A stretch of DNA of 54,875 nucleotides from Flammeovirgaceae bacterium (lineage in GTDB: Bacteria > Bacteroidota > Bacteroidia > Cytophagales > Cyclobacteriaceae): assembly GCA_021299455.1 (NCBI GenBank), contig JAJTGQ010000005.1:1-54875 (forward strand). The letters run 5' to 3'. The notes beneath the pieces are model-generated. The model saw only the letters and a list, made by a program, of their open reading frames with translations, had not been told where the DNA came from and searched no databases. This document shows, one piece after another, positions 26,021-33,567 of the stretch. Each line of letters begins with the position of its first letter. Position 1 is the first letter of the stretch. Position numbers and translations under genes: made by a program.

Positions 26021-27319
26021 CTATCCTAAAGGTATGACAATTTGAAAGGTTGACCCCAGCCCCACTTTTGAAGTGGCGCTAATCGAACCTTTCAGTTTCT
26101 TAATCGTCTCACTCACAATGTAAAGACCTAAACCAGAGCCTTTCGATTTTTCTGAAGCGCGGTAGAACATGTCAAAGATTTTAGTCTTGTGTTCCTCAGA
26201 AATACCGACACCATTGTCTTGGACTTCTATTCGAAGTTGATTGTTTGTTGAAACAGCGGAGATTTCAACGTTTGGGTTTTCCTTGGCAGGATCATGATAC
26301 TTAAGTGAATTACCAATTAGATTGCTTAAAACTACACGAAGTCTGGCACGATCGGTTTCAACTTCCAAATCTACGGGCATATTGTACTTGAGATAGATAT
26401 TCTCAAAACCTTCAGCATACTTAAGTCCATCTACTACTTCCTTAGTTAACTCCAATAAACTGAACTTATCTTTCTTCAACTCTAGCCTGGCGTTGCGTGA
26501 GTAGTCGATAATTTCCCGAATAAAGTCATCCAGTATGTTGATTCGACCCCGCATCATGCCTAAGCACATTTTTATCTCTTCGGGGTCATCCGTTCGTTGC
26601 GCTACTTCAATTAATCCCAACATCGAACTGAGTGGGGCTTTCAAATCATGGGATGCACTATACACAAATCTGTCCAGCTCTTGATTTGTTTTTGAAAGCA
26701 AATCGTTTTTTACTAAAATTTCATTTTCAGAATGGAAGTTAATCGATAACAAAAAATGAAAGATCAGGGAACACAGCACAAGCGCGATTAAGAAATTTGT
26801 GATGAAGCTAACTCTTACATACTCTTCCGCATAAACCAATTTTTGTTCTTCAGGTGTATGTATAAGAATCTTAACTTCGTATATATAGGAAAGCAAAAAG
26901 AGTACGACAGAAACCAAACAAAATAAAACCGCAGCAACTCTGTATTTATAGCCGTATAGAGCAAAAGCCAAGAGGCAACAAACAATCAAATAAATATAGG
27001 TGCCAGCACGATAAGTATCGTTTGATGCAAAAACATAAGCCAAAAAATTGGCGGTAATCAATAAAATAAAGTTGGTGGATTGATAGTAGGCATGCCTGTT
27101 TAAAAATATGCACAGGGTTGAAACAAAAATTCCAAGCAGGTAAAAACCCCTAAAATTAGATATCCCATTCGAGGTATCAATTACAATATACAGCGCGCAA
27201 ACAAAGATCGACACAAATGCCATCTGTGCGCGAAGAATGGCCGATTTGTACTCCGCTCGAGATGTAATAAATGTATCCTTGCCGATAAGTATTTTTCTGA
27301 TAATTTTTTTAAAGGCCAT
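26021..27319 (-). CDS. Membrane sensor histidine kinase, paralogue A
   Basis: A 432-residue kinase. An amphipathic N terminus (about 1-30) is followed by about six membrane helices (30-190), a linker with coiled-coil character (HSENEILVKNDLLSKTNQELD), HisKA with His in SASHDLKAPLSSMLGL (about 223), N box LSNLIGNSLKYHD, and G boxes DNGVGISEEHK and GSGLGLYIVSETIKKLKG. It ends without a receiver. The membrane part has no recognisable periplasmic domain, so it may sense within the membrane. It is the first gene of a two-kinase operon and is divergent from the UspA gene, with a 97-base gap between them. Confidence 0.92.
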   Translation of the reverse strand: MAFKKIIRKILIGKDTFITSRAEYKSAILRAQMAFVSIFVCALYIVIDTSNGISNFRGFYLLGIFVSTLCIFLNRHAYYQSTNFILLITANFLAYVFASNDTYRAGTYIYLIVCCLLAFALYGYKYRVAAVLFCLVSVVLFLLSYIYEVKILIHTPEEQKLVYAEEYVRVSFITNFLIALVLCSLIFHFLLSINFHSENEILVKNDLLSKTNQELDRFVYSASHDLKAPLSSMLGLIEVAQRTDDPEEIKMCLGMMRGRINILDDFIREIIDYSRNARLELKKDKFSLLELTKEVVDGLKYAEGFENIYLKYNMPVDLEVETDRARLRVVLSNLIGNSLKYHDPAKENPNVEISAVSTNNQLRIEVQDNGVGISEEHKTKIFDMFYRASEKSKGSGLGLYIVSETIKKLKGSISATSKVGLGSTFQIVIPLG

Positions 27320-27416
27320 GCATGTTTGGCAAAGCTTAAATATAGTACACTGTCTTCACTTCAAAAAAGGCAACAGAAAGGTTCTTTTGTTACTTCTTTT
27401 ATTAACTTGACGAACC

Positions 27417-28268
27417 ATGAGCGGTTACTTTAAAAAAATAGCATTAGCCATTGGCTTCTCTCCCACTTCACGGGCACTTTTGAAAGAAGCTTCCAGATTG
27501 GCCTATTTGTTTAGGGCTCAGTTAATTTTAATTCACGTGGGCACTCATGGATCGGAAGAGGAATCAAAAATGAGCGAGCTTATTCAATCTGTCAATGTGG
27601 GTGATCTTAATCCTATTGTCCTTTGGAAGGAAGGTGATCCAGTTAAAGAAATTTTGAAAGTATGTAGCACCGAGAACATTGATTTGCTGATAGCCGGGGC
27701 ACTGAAAAAAGAGAACTTGTTGCAAAACTATATTGGCACGGTAGCGCGCAAGATCATGCGAAAAGCAAATTGTTCTATTCTGATGATTCAAAATCCTAAT
27801 GAACAAACGGGATCTGTCAATAACATTGTTGTAAATGCTGAAGACAGCCCCTACATTGAAGATGCAATTAAGGCCGGTTGTTACTTGGGCAAAATGGAGA
27901 ATGCGCAATGGGTTCATATCGCCCGGGAACTGAAGTTATTAGGCCTCGCTCTTTCCGCCAACGAGCAATGTACAGAAGACGAATACCATGAAAGCATGCA
28001 AGGTATGGTGCGCGAAGAAATCGATGAAGTGCAAAAAATACTGGCCCGCATTCCCCATGAAAATCTGAAAGTCAATATCAAAATGCTCTCGGGAAAATCG
28101 GGGTATGAACTGGCGCGATTTGCTGAACGCAAAAAGGCAGAGTTGTTGATTGTAGGTGCACCCGCCAGAAGATTTTCACTTTTCGATCGGGTATTCCCTC
28201 ACGATCTGGAATACATCTTTGCCAATTTACCTTGTAATCTGTTGCTTATTAATCCACGCACTAAATGA
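27417..28268 (+). CDS. Tandem universal stress protein (UspA family)
   Basis: The 283-residue cytoplasmic protein consists of two UspA domains (about 1-135 and 145-283). In the first, KIALAIGFSPTSRALLKEA starts the fold and the ATP-binding-type glycine motif lies in LLIAGALKKENLLQNYIGTVARKIMRKANCSIL. In the second, LLIVGAPARRFSLFDRVFPHDLEYIFANLPCNLLLI carries the corresponding G-2x-G-9x-G-like region in degenerate form. Its stop overlaps the start of the cation/proton antiporter gene by 4 bases (ATGA). Usp domains are frequently paired or fused with CPA-type antiporters, so regulation of the transporter in response to nucleotide or stress signals is a reasonable inference. Confidence 0.93.
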   Translation: MSGYFKKIALAIGFSPTSRALLKEASRLAYLFRAQLILIHVGTHGSEEESKMSELIQSVNVGDLNPIVLWKEGDPVKEILKVCSTENIDLLIAGALKKENLLQNYIGTVARKIMRKANCSILMIQNPNEQTGSVNNIVVNAEDSPYIEDAIKAGCYLGKMENAQWVHIARELKLLGLALSANEQCTEDEYHESMQGMVREEIDEVQKILARIPHENLKVNIKMLSGKSGYELARFAERKKAELLIVGAPARRFSLFDRVFPHDLEYIFANLPCNLLLINPRTK

Positions 28269-29491
28269 GCAAACTGAGCCAACATGAAATTATGGCATTG
28301 CTCGTGCAACTTAGCGTGATGTTGATAATGGGAAGGTTGTTCGCGGAGCTGGCACGAAAAGTAAAACAACCTGCGGTAGTGGGTGAAATTATTGCGGGGC
28401 TCATTCTGGGTCCAACTATTTTGGGGATGTTTCAACCCGATTGGTTTGACACATTATTCCCAAGTGGCTCTTCTTCTCTGGTGTTAGATGGCTTTGTGCA
28501 AATTGCGGTCGTGATGTTGCTGTTCATTGCTGGGCTTGAGGTAGATCTGCACATTGTATTACAACAGGGGAAACAGGCCATCTATACCAGTTTTTTTGGC
28601 CTGATCATACCCTTTATGTTTGGCTTCACTTTTCCGTATTTCTATCCTGAGTTTTTTGAGAGTACAGACCCATCTCGCCATCTAGCCTACTCTCTTTTCA
28701 TGGGTACTTCAATGGCCATAACAGCGCTACCTGTCATCGCTCGAATTTTAATGGATTTGAATATTCTGAAGTCCAGAATGGGCATGTTAGTGATATCCTC
28801 AGCCATGATCACAGATCTTGTTGGGTGGCTAATCTTCTCCGTGGTACTAGGAATGATTGGCAAAGAACAAAACATGTCAATTGTAAACACGCTTTTGCTT
28901 ACCGTGGGATTTACTGTAGCAATGCTTACGATTGGCCGGGGTATTGTGAATAGAGCATTGCCCTGGGTAAATAAAAATTTCGCCTGGCCAGGCGGCCTCT
29001 TATCGCTTTCATTAGCGCTTTGCTTTTTGGGGGCTGCATTTACCGAATACATCGGCATCCACGCAGTGTTTGGCGCTTTTATTGTCGGTGTTGCCCTAGG
29101 CGACTCTGAGCATCTAAGTGAACGAGCCAAAGAGATTATTCATCAATTTATCAACAACATCTTTGCACCGCTCTTTTTTGTGGCCATTGGGCTCAAGGTT
29201 AATTTTATTGCCAATTTTGACTTCGCGTTGACGATGGCCATCATTGCGATTGCATTCGCAGGAAAAATAATTGGCAGCGGGTGGGGCACCCGGCTTGGCG
29301 GATTTTCCTGGCGGGAATCTATTGCCGCATCCTTTGGTATGAACGCGCGCGGTGCTATGGAAATTATTTTGGGTCTAGTGGCATTGGAGAATGGACTAAT
29401 TGGCGAACGTGTTTTTGTGTCTTTGGTCATTATGGCATTGGTCACCAGCATGACTAGCGGCCCCTTAATGAAATGGGTGCTAAAAAAGTAA
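28265..29491 (+). CDS. CPA2-family cation:proton antiporter
   Basis: The 408-residue membrane protein has about 12 hydrophobic segments. CPA2 features visible are QPAVVGEIIAGLILGPTILG near residue 40, VVMLLFIAGLEVDLH near 80, TALPVIARILMDLNIL with the ITDLVGW region (the ND/DD-type ion-binding Asp near residue 182), and IHAVFGAFIVGVALG near 270. The C terminus ends just after the last helix, so there is no RCK/TrkA-N or Usp domain in the same chain; the Usp function is encoded separately just upstream. It exchanges Na+ or K+ for H+ at the inner membrane; which ion cannot be told from sequence. Confidence 0.94.
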   Translation: MSKLSQHEIMALLVQLSVMLIMGRLFAELARKVKQPAVVGEIIAGLILGPTILGMFQPDWFDTLFPSGSSSLVLDGFVQIAVVMLLFIAGLEVDLHIVLQQGKQAIYTSFFGLIIPFMFGFTFPYFYPEFFESTDPSRHLAYSLFMGTSMAITALPVIARILMDLNILKSRMGMLVISSAMITDLVGWLIFSVVLGMIGKEQNMSIVNTLLLTVGFTVAMLTIGRGIVNRALPWVNKNFAWPGGLLSLSLALCFLGAAFTEYIGIHAVFGAFIVGVALGDSEHLSERAKEIIHQFINNIFAPLFFVAIGLKVNFIANFDFALTMAIIAIAFAGKIIGSGWGTRLGGFSWRESIAASFGMNARGAMEIILGLVALENGLIGERVFVSLVIMALVTSMTSGPLMKWVLKK

Positions 29492-29554
29492 AACACAGGT
29501 ATTTGGCAGATGCCCGACATTGGCGTAATTTTATAGTCAATAGAAGATATTCTT

Positions 29555-30049
29555 ATGCAGCAGGCAACCATCGGAACTCACACTTTTGAATTTACTTCTT
29601 CCGAGGGAACCACCTATGTCGATGGCCAACCATTGAAGTGGGATTTTGTTTCTATTGAAGAAGGTCACTACCACATCCTCTATGATAATAAATCGTATCG
29701 GGCAGAGTTAGTGAGGATCGATTCTTCTTCCAAAACAGTTACGCTTAAAATTAACGGAAATAACCATTCGGTTAAACTAAAGGACAAGTTTGACTTGCTT
29801 CTTGAAAAAATGGGAATTGCCACCACTAACAGCAATAAACTAAGCCACATCAAAGCTCCGATGCCAGGTTTAATCATCGATTTGAAAGTTAAAGCAGGAG
29901 ACTTTGTAAAAACGGGGGATGCATTGCTAATTTTGGAGGCGATGAAAATGGAAAACATTCTAAAATCACCGGGCGATGGTATGGTAAAAAATGTGACCGT
30001 AAAAAAAGGTGATAGTGTGGAAAAGGGTCACATCTTGGTCGAGTTTTGA
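29555..30049 (+). CDS. Biotin carboxyl carrier-type protein (biotinyl/lipoyl domain)
   Basis: The 164-residue protein has an N-terminal beta-rich region (about 1-90) and a C-terminal biotinyl domain (about 97-164) with HIKAPMPGLIIDLKVKAG, the biotin-attachment motif EAMKMEN (modified Lys at the second position of the MKM triplet, near residue 132) and VKKGDSVEKGHILVEF. It would carry CO2 for an acyl-CoA (propionyl- or acetyl-CoA) or pyruvate-type carboxylase. No biotin carboxylase or carboxyltransferase gene is nearby, so its partner is encoded elsewhere, or this is a second carrier. It lies in the same-strand run after the antiporter with a 63-base gap. Confidence 0.9.
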   Translation: MQQATIGTHTFEFTSSEGTTYVDGQPLKWDFVSIEEGHYHILYDNKSYRAELVRIDSSSKTVTLKINGNNHSVKLKDKFDLLLEKMGIATTNSNKLSHIKAPMPGLIIDLKVKAGDFVKTGDALLILEAMKMENILKSPGDGMVKNVTVKKGDSVEKGHILVEF

Positions 30050-30086
30050 TGGCAATACTGTGAATGTCATTAACCATATTTGCTAA

Positions 30087-30449
30087 ATGGACATTAAAGA
30101 CACTCTATTTAAATTTTTACGCCTTGATAATCTATTCAGTCATTTGACAGGCTTTGTAGAAACCCAAGCTGCTCTTCTAAAAATGGAAGTGCGAGAAGAA
30201 GTAGCTAAAATTCTGGCTCGTGGATTAGTTCTCGGCTCCATACTCTTGTTGGCTTTTTTGTTCTTGCTTTTCCTGAGCGTTGGCCTTGCGCACTACCTGA
30301 ATGGCTTCTTCCATGAAGCATACATTGGTTACTGGATTATCGCTGGATTATATGGGTTGCCATGCATTCTCTTCCTCTTGCTTAGAAAACAAATAAGCAC
30401 AGCTTTTGAAAAATATTTTTCGAACCATCTCAAACAGAAAGAGAAATAG
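30087..30449 (+). CDS. Small membrane protein, phage-holin/YqjE-like family
   Basis: A 120-residue protein with an amphipathic N-terminal helix containing FVETQAALLKMEVREEVAKI, then two hydrophobic hairpin helices (about 46-70 and 78-98), and a basic C-terminal tail. This is the holin-X/YqjE-like layout often found in bacterial chromosomes beside YtxH/YqjD-type proteins. There is no sign of phage genes around it, so lysis function is not implied; a membrane-associated stress role is the usual guess. The next ORF starts at 30451, one base after its stop, so the two are co-transcribed. Confidence 0.8.
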   Translation: MDIKDTLFKFLRLDNLFSHLTGFVETQAALLKMEVREEVAKILARGLVLGSILLLAFLFLLFLSVGLAHYLNGFFHEAYIGYWIIAGLYGLPCILFLLLRKQISTAFEKYFSNHLKQKEK

Positions 30450-30450
30450 C

Positions 30451-30843
30451 ATGGAACTATTGGAATCACAAGACCCGGAAAAAATACGATTGATTGAAAC
30501 ATCCGATCGGCACAAGAAAGCGCTTGAAAAGGAAATGAAATCAATGTCGGATAAAACAGAAAGGGTGGTAAAAAACGCCTTGATTATTGGAGGCGTTCTG
30601 GCTGCCACTTATTTTGTGGTAAGCCAACTTTCCTCCTCAAAAAAAAAGAAAAACAGAGCCAAAGCGAAAGCTTTATTGACTAATCCGACTGATGAAATAG
30701 AAGAGGAAGACGAAACACCAAGCGTGTTCTCTCAAATCAGTGCCAAGGTAGCTGACACGGCTACTATTGTTCTGATCGACCTGGCAAAAGACGCCTTGGC
30801 CGAGTTCTTAAAAAACAGAAAACAACAAAATGGCGATACTTAA
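30451..30843 (+). CDS. Small single-helix membrane protein of unknown function
   Basis: The 130-residue protein has a charged N-terminal part (SDRHKKALEKEMKSMSDKTE), one hydrophobic helix (about 37-57, ALIIGGVLAATYFVVSQL), a strongly basic stretch (SSSKKKKNRAKAK), an acidic stretch (DEIEEEDET), and a C-terminal helix ending in KNRKQQNGDT. I do not recognise a family. ATG 30451 is chosen because an earlier TTG in frame (30406) lies inside the preceding gene. It overlaps the GGGP synthase gene by 14 bases. With the holin-like protein it probably forms a small membrane pair. Confidence 0.75.
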   Translation: MELLESQDPEKIRLIETSDRHKKALEKEMKSMSDKTERVVKNALIIGGVLAATYFVVSQLSSSKKKKNRAKAKALLTNPTDEIEEEDETPSVFSQISAKVADTATIVLIDLAKDALAEFLKNRKQQNGDT

Positions 30844-31594
30844 AAGTTTAGAGCAAAGCCGTGCTCTTGGAAAAAAATCAATTGCCGTTTTGGTCGATCC
30901 GGATAAGGTAGATAGTCCATCCGAGCTAGATCCACTTATTCGGTTGGCCAATGAAAATTGTGTCGACTTCTTTTTTGTGGGGGGGAGTCTAGTGACTACG
31001 ACTAACCTCAATGAGGTAATCAAACACATAAAAGAGAATGTATCTATTCCGGTGATCCTGTTTCCGGGAAGCTCTCTGCAAATCGATCCATCAGCGGATG
31101 CCATTCTTTTTTTGTCTCTGATTTCAGGGCGTAACCCTGATCTTCTTATTGGACAACATGTTATTGCCGCGCCCATATTAAGAAATAATAAAATTGAGGT
31201 AATGCCTACCGGCTATCTACTCGTCAATTCTGGCAAGACCACCTCAGTAGCCTACATCAGCAACACCACTCCTATTCCCGAAGACAAATACTCATTAGCC
31301 GCTTGCACCGCACTAGCCGGAGAAATGCTTGGCCTTCGTTTGATCTACTTGGATGCGGGCAGTGGTGCAGAACGAGAAATCAATGCGAAAATGATTGGTT
31401 CGGTTCGCAAAGCTGTAAATGTTCCCTTGATTGTTGGCGGAGGCATCAATACGAGTCGAAAGGCCATTATAGCACTGGAAGCAGGTGCCGATTTGATTGT
31501 GATTGGCAACGCACTCGAAAAAGATCCCAATCTGCTGACTGAAATCTCAGACAAAATCTACGACTGGAACCAAGGTGTCAAGTCGGCAGGCTGA
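30830..31594 (+). CDS. Geranylgeranylglyceryl phosphate synthase family protein (group II bacterial GGGPS)
   Basis: A 254-residue TIM-barrel prenyltransferase: IAVLVDPDKVDSPSELD at the first strand (magnesium/polar head site), FFFVGGSLVTTTN, VILFPGSSLQIDPSADAILFLSLISGRNP, GYLLVNSGKTTSVAYISNTTPIP, YLDAGSGA, and the phosphate-binding end PLIVGGGINTSRKA with DLIVIGNALEK. It joins a long-chain prenyl diphosphate to glycerol-1-phosphate. Archaea use the reaction for ether lipids; in Bacteroidota such enzymes have been shown to be active, but their physiological product is less clear. No G1P dehydrogenase or DGGGP synthase gene is in view. It overlaps the preceding small membrane gene by 14 bases. 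Confidence 0.92.
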   Translation: MAILKSLEQSRALGKKSIAVLVDPDKVDSPSELDPLIRLANENCVDFFFVGGSLVTTTNLNEVIKHIKENVSIPVILFPGSSLQIDPSADAILFLSLISGRNPDLLIGQHVIAAPILRNNKIEVMPTGYLLVNSGKTTSVAYISNTTPIPEDKYSLAACTALAGEMLGLRLIYLDAGSGAEREINAKMIGSVRKAVNVPLIVGGGINTSRKAIIALEAGADLIVIGNALEKDPNLLTEISDKIYDWNQGVKSAG

Positions 31595-31646
31595 AAAGCT
31601 ACATTTCTCACCTAAATAATCGGTTTCCCAATCCCTAATTAATTCC

Positions 31647-31654
31647 TATTTTTG
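31647..31654 (+). promoter_or_regulatory. Putative -7 element of the kdsA operon
   Basis: TATTTTTG followed by CAAG matches TAnnTTTG and lies 33 bases before the kdsA ATG, predicting a leader of about 25 bases. The promoter would drive kdsA, the transaldolase-CBS gene and the KdsC-like gene together. Confidence 0.5.
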
Positions 31655-31686
31655 CAAGCCCATTTTGGGTAAAAAACCGTTGAATC

Positions 31687-32538
31687 ATGGAAAAAAAGAT
31701 AGTTCGGGTAGGAAATATAGAATGTGGAAATGATGAGCTTTTCCTCATCTCAGGTCCTTGTGTGATTGAAGAGGAAAAGATTATGATGGAAACAGCAGAG
31801 AAATTGATGGTTATCTCTGAGCGCTTAAAAATCAAAATCATCTATAAATCCTCTTTTCAAAAAGATAACCGCAGTAGCCTGAAATATTATACCGGTCCCG
31901 GTTTATCCAAAGGAGTTGCCCTCCTCGCAAAAATTAAGGAACAATTTGGCTTTCCGTTGCTCACCGATATACACTACCCGGACCAAGCAGCGGCAGCAGG
32001 GGAAGTAATTGATGTATTGCAAATTCCAGCCTACTTGTGCATGCAAACGGACCTAATGGTAGCAGCAGCAAAAACCAAACGCGTCATTAATATCAAACAT
32101 GGCCAGTTTTTGGCACCTGATAACATGAAGCACCCGGTTGGCAAATGTGTGGATAGTGGAAACGATCAAATCATTTTAACGGAGAGGGGATTCACCTTCG
32201 GTTACAATGATTTAATTGTTGACCCTCGAAGTTTCTATCACATGAATAAAATTGGTTATCCGGTGGTCTTTGACGTCACTCATGCCATCCGAAAATACGG
32301 CATACCAAGCGCTGATGCAAAAGGAGGAGCCCGCGAATTTTTACCGGTGCTTTCACGAGCGGGTATAGCCGCAGGCGTTGACGGTGTTTTCATTGAAGCA
32401 CACCCTGATCCTGACAAAGCTTTGTGCGATGCTGCTAGCCAATTAAATATTAATCAACTAGAAGAATTCTTAAAACCACTTATCGAATTACACAATGTGG
32501 AAGTGAAATTCCGCGAAAAGTCTCTCATCACTCACTAA
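31687..32538 (+). CDS. kdsA: 3-deoxy-8-phosphooctulonate (Kdo-8-P) synthase, metal-dependent type
   Basis: Condenses phosphoenolpyruvate with arabinose-5-phosphate to Kdo-8-phosphate, the first committed step of lipopolysaccharide Kdo synthesis. The 283-residue TIM barrel shows LFLISGPCVIEEE (about 16-28), YKSSFQKDNRSS, LLTDIHYPDQ, QIPAYLCMQTDL, KHGQFLAPDNMKHPVGKC, and the C-terminal VDGVFIEAHPDPDKALCDAA with the catalytic His/Asp region. The Cys in GPCVIE sits where the metal-binding Cys of Aquifex-type enzymes lies (Asn in the E. coli metal-independent enzyme), so this is predicted to be metal-dependent. It is followed after 12 bases by the transaldolase-CBS fusion and then by a KdsC-like phosphatase. 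Confidence 0.96.
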   Translation: MEKKIVRVGNIECGNDELFLISGPCVIEEEKIMMETAEKLMVISERLKIKIIYKSSFQKDNRSSLKYYTGPGLSKGVALLAKIKEQFGFPLLTDIHYPDQAAAAGEVIDVLQIPAYLCMQTDLMVAAAKTKRVINIKHGQFLAPDNMKHPVGKCVDSGNDQIILTERGFTFGYNDLIVDPRSFYHMNKIGYPVVFDVTHAIRKYGIPSADAKGGAREFLPVLSRAGIAAGVDGVFIEAHPDPDKALCDAASQLNINQLEEFLKPLIELHNVEVKFREKSLITH

Positions 32539-32550
32539 AAAAATCAAAAC

Positions 32551-33558
32551 ATGGAATTGTATTTAGACTCAGCAGACCTGAAGGAAATTGAAGAAGCCTT
32601 TCAACTTGGCTTTCTAAACGGCCTCACCACTACTCCTACTTTTATGCACCGCGGTGGTGTAACAGACGTAGATGGATTAATCGTAAAATTATCTAAGATC
32701 GTGCCCGTTCTCCAGATCGAAGCGTTGGGAAACACCGCTGAGGAAGTACTGGCTGAGGCAAAAAGACAACTCAATCTTGGTCTTGATCCTAAGAAAACCG
32801 TTTTTAAAATTCCTGTTTCATTAGAAGGTGTTAAAGCATGTAACATGCTCCGTAAAGACGGGCTATTAGTCAATGTACACTTGGTGTATACGCTGCAGCA
32901 AGCCTACATGGCTATGCACGCGGGTGCTACTTATGTTTGTCCGCTTGTTGGTCGCTTACAAGACCAAGGTCATGACGCATTGGATTTAGTTGCTCAGTGT
33001 GTGAACGCAGTTGATCATTACGGGTATGATACGAAAATTATGTTCTCTTCTGTACGCTATGCAGAACATGTTCGCAACGCAATCAATATTGGCGTGCACA
33101 CAATTACCGCCCCGTGGAAGGTAATGAAAGCCCTTACGGACAACAATCTAACCGCGCTCGGCACCCAACAGTTTGTGGAGCATACAAAGTTGATGACCGT
33201 TCGCGTGAAGGATGTCTTAAACAGTAAAAATCCGATTGTTTCTTCTGACACATCTGTAACAGACGCATTGGTGAAAATGACAGAATACGGCTTTGGAAGC
33301 ATAACCGTTACTAAAGATAACAAAGTTGTAGGTGTTTTCACCGATGGCGATTTGAGAAGAAAATTGCAAGAAAATGGCCGTGATATATTGACCAAGAAGA
33401 TCGGTGAGTTTCAATACAAGGAGCCTGTTTCTATTGATGCTGACGCACTTTTAAATGAAGCGGCTGATCTTTTCAAGAAGACAAAAGTAGACACCATTTT
33501 GGTAACAGATGGAGGCAAGCCAGTCGGCATGCTTGACATTCAAGATTTGAAAGATTAA
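32551..33558 (+). CDS. Transaldolase (fructose-6-phosphate aldolase-like) fused to a KdsD-type CBS pair
   Basis: The 335-residue protein has two parts. Residues 1-215 form a TalC/FSA-type class I aldolase barrel (MELYLDSADLKEI start; Schiff-base Lys86 in VFKIPVSLEG; PLVGRLQDQG; ITAPWKVM). Compared with E. coli FSA the N-P motif Asn28 is Thr (TTTPT) and the Gln59 position looks like Glu57, as in transaldolases, so substrate or chemistry may differ. Residues about 225-335 are two CBS domains (ALVKMTEYGFGSITVT, VVGVFTDGDLRRKLQ, PVGMLDIQDLK), strikingly like the CBS pair of arabinose-5-phosphate isomerase KdsD, including the FTDGDLRR box. It sits between kdsA and a KdsC-like gene. A role in supplying or regulating arabinose-5-phosphate is inferred from this position. 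Confidence 0.93.
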   Translation: MELYLDSADLKEIEEAFQLGFLNGLTTTPTFMHRGGVTDVDGLIVKLSKIVPVLQIEALGNTAEEVLAEAKRQLNLGLDPKKTVFKIPVSLEGVKACNMLRKDGLLVNVHLVYTLQQAYMAMHAGATYVCPLVGRLQDQGHDALDLVAQCVNAVDHYGYDTKIMFSSVRYAEHVRNAINIGVHTITAPWKVMKALTDNNLTALGTQQFVEHTKLMTVRVKDVLNSKNPIVSSDTSVTDALVKMTEYGFGSITVTKDNKVVGVFTDGDLRRKLQENGRDILTKKIGEFQYKEPVSIDADALLNEAADLFKKTKVDTILVTDGGKPVGMLDIQDLKD

Positions 33559-33567
33559 TTTTTATAG

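Noticed and set aside
30087-30449. Phage lysis module suggested by the holin-like protein
   Set aside because: No endolysin, spanin or other phage gene is nearby; the family is common in chromosomes.
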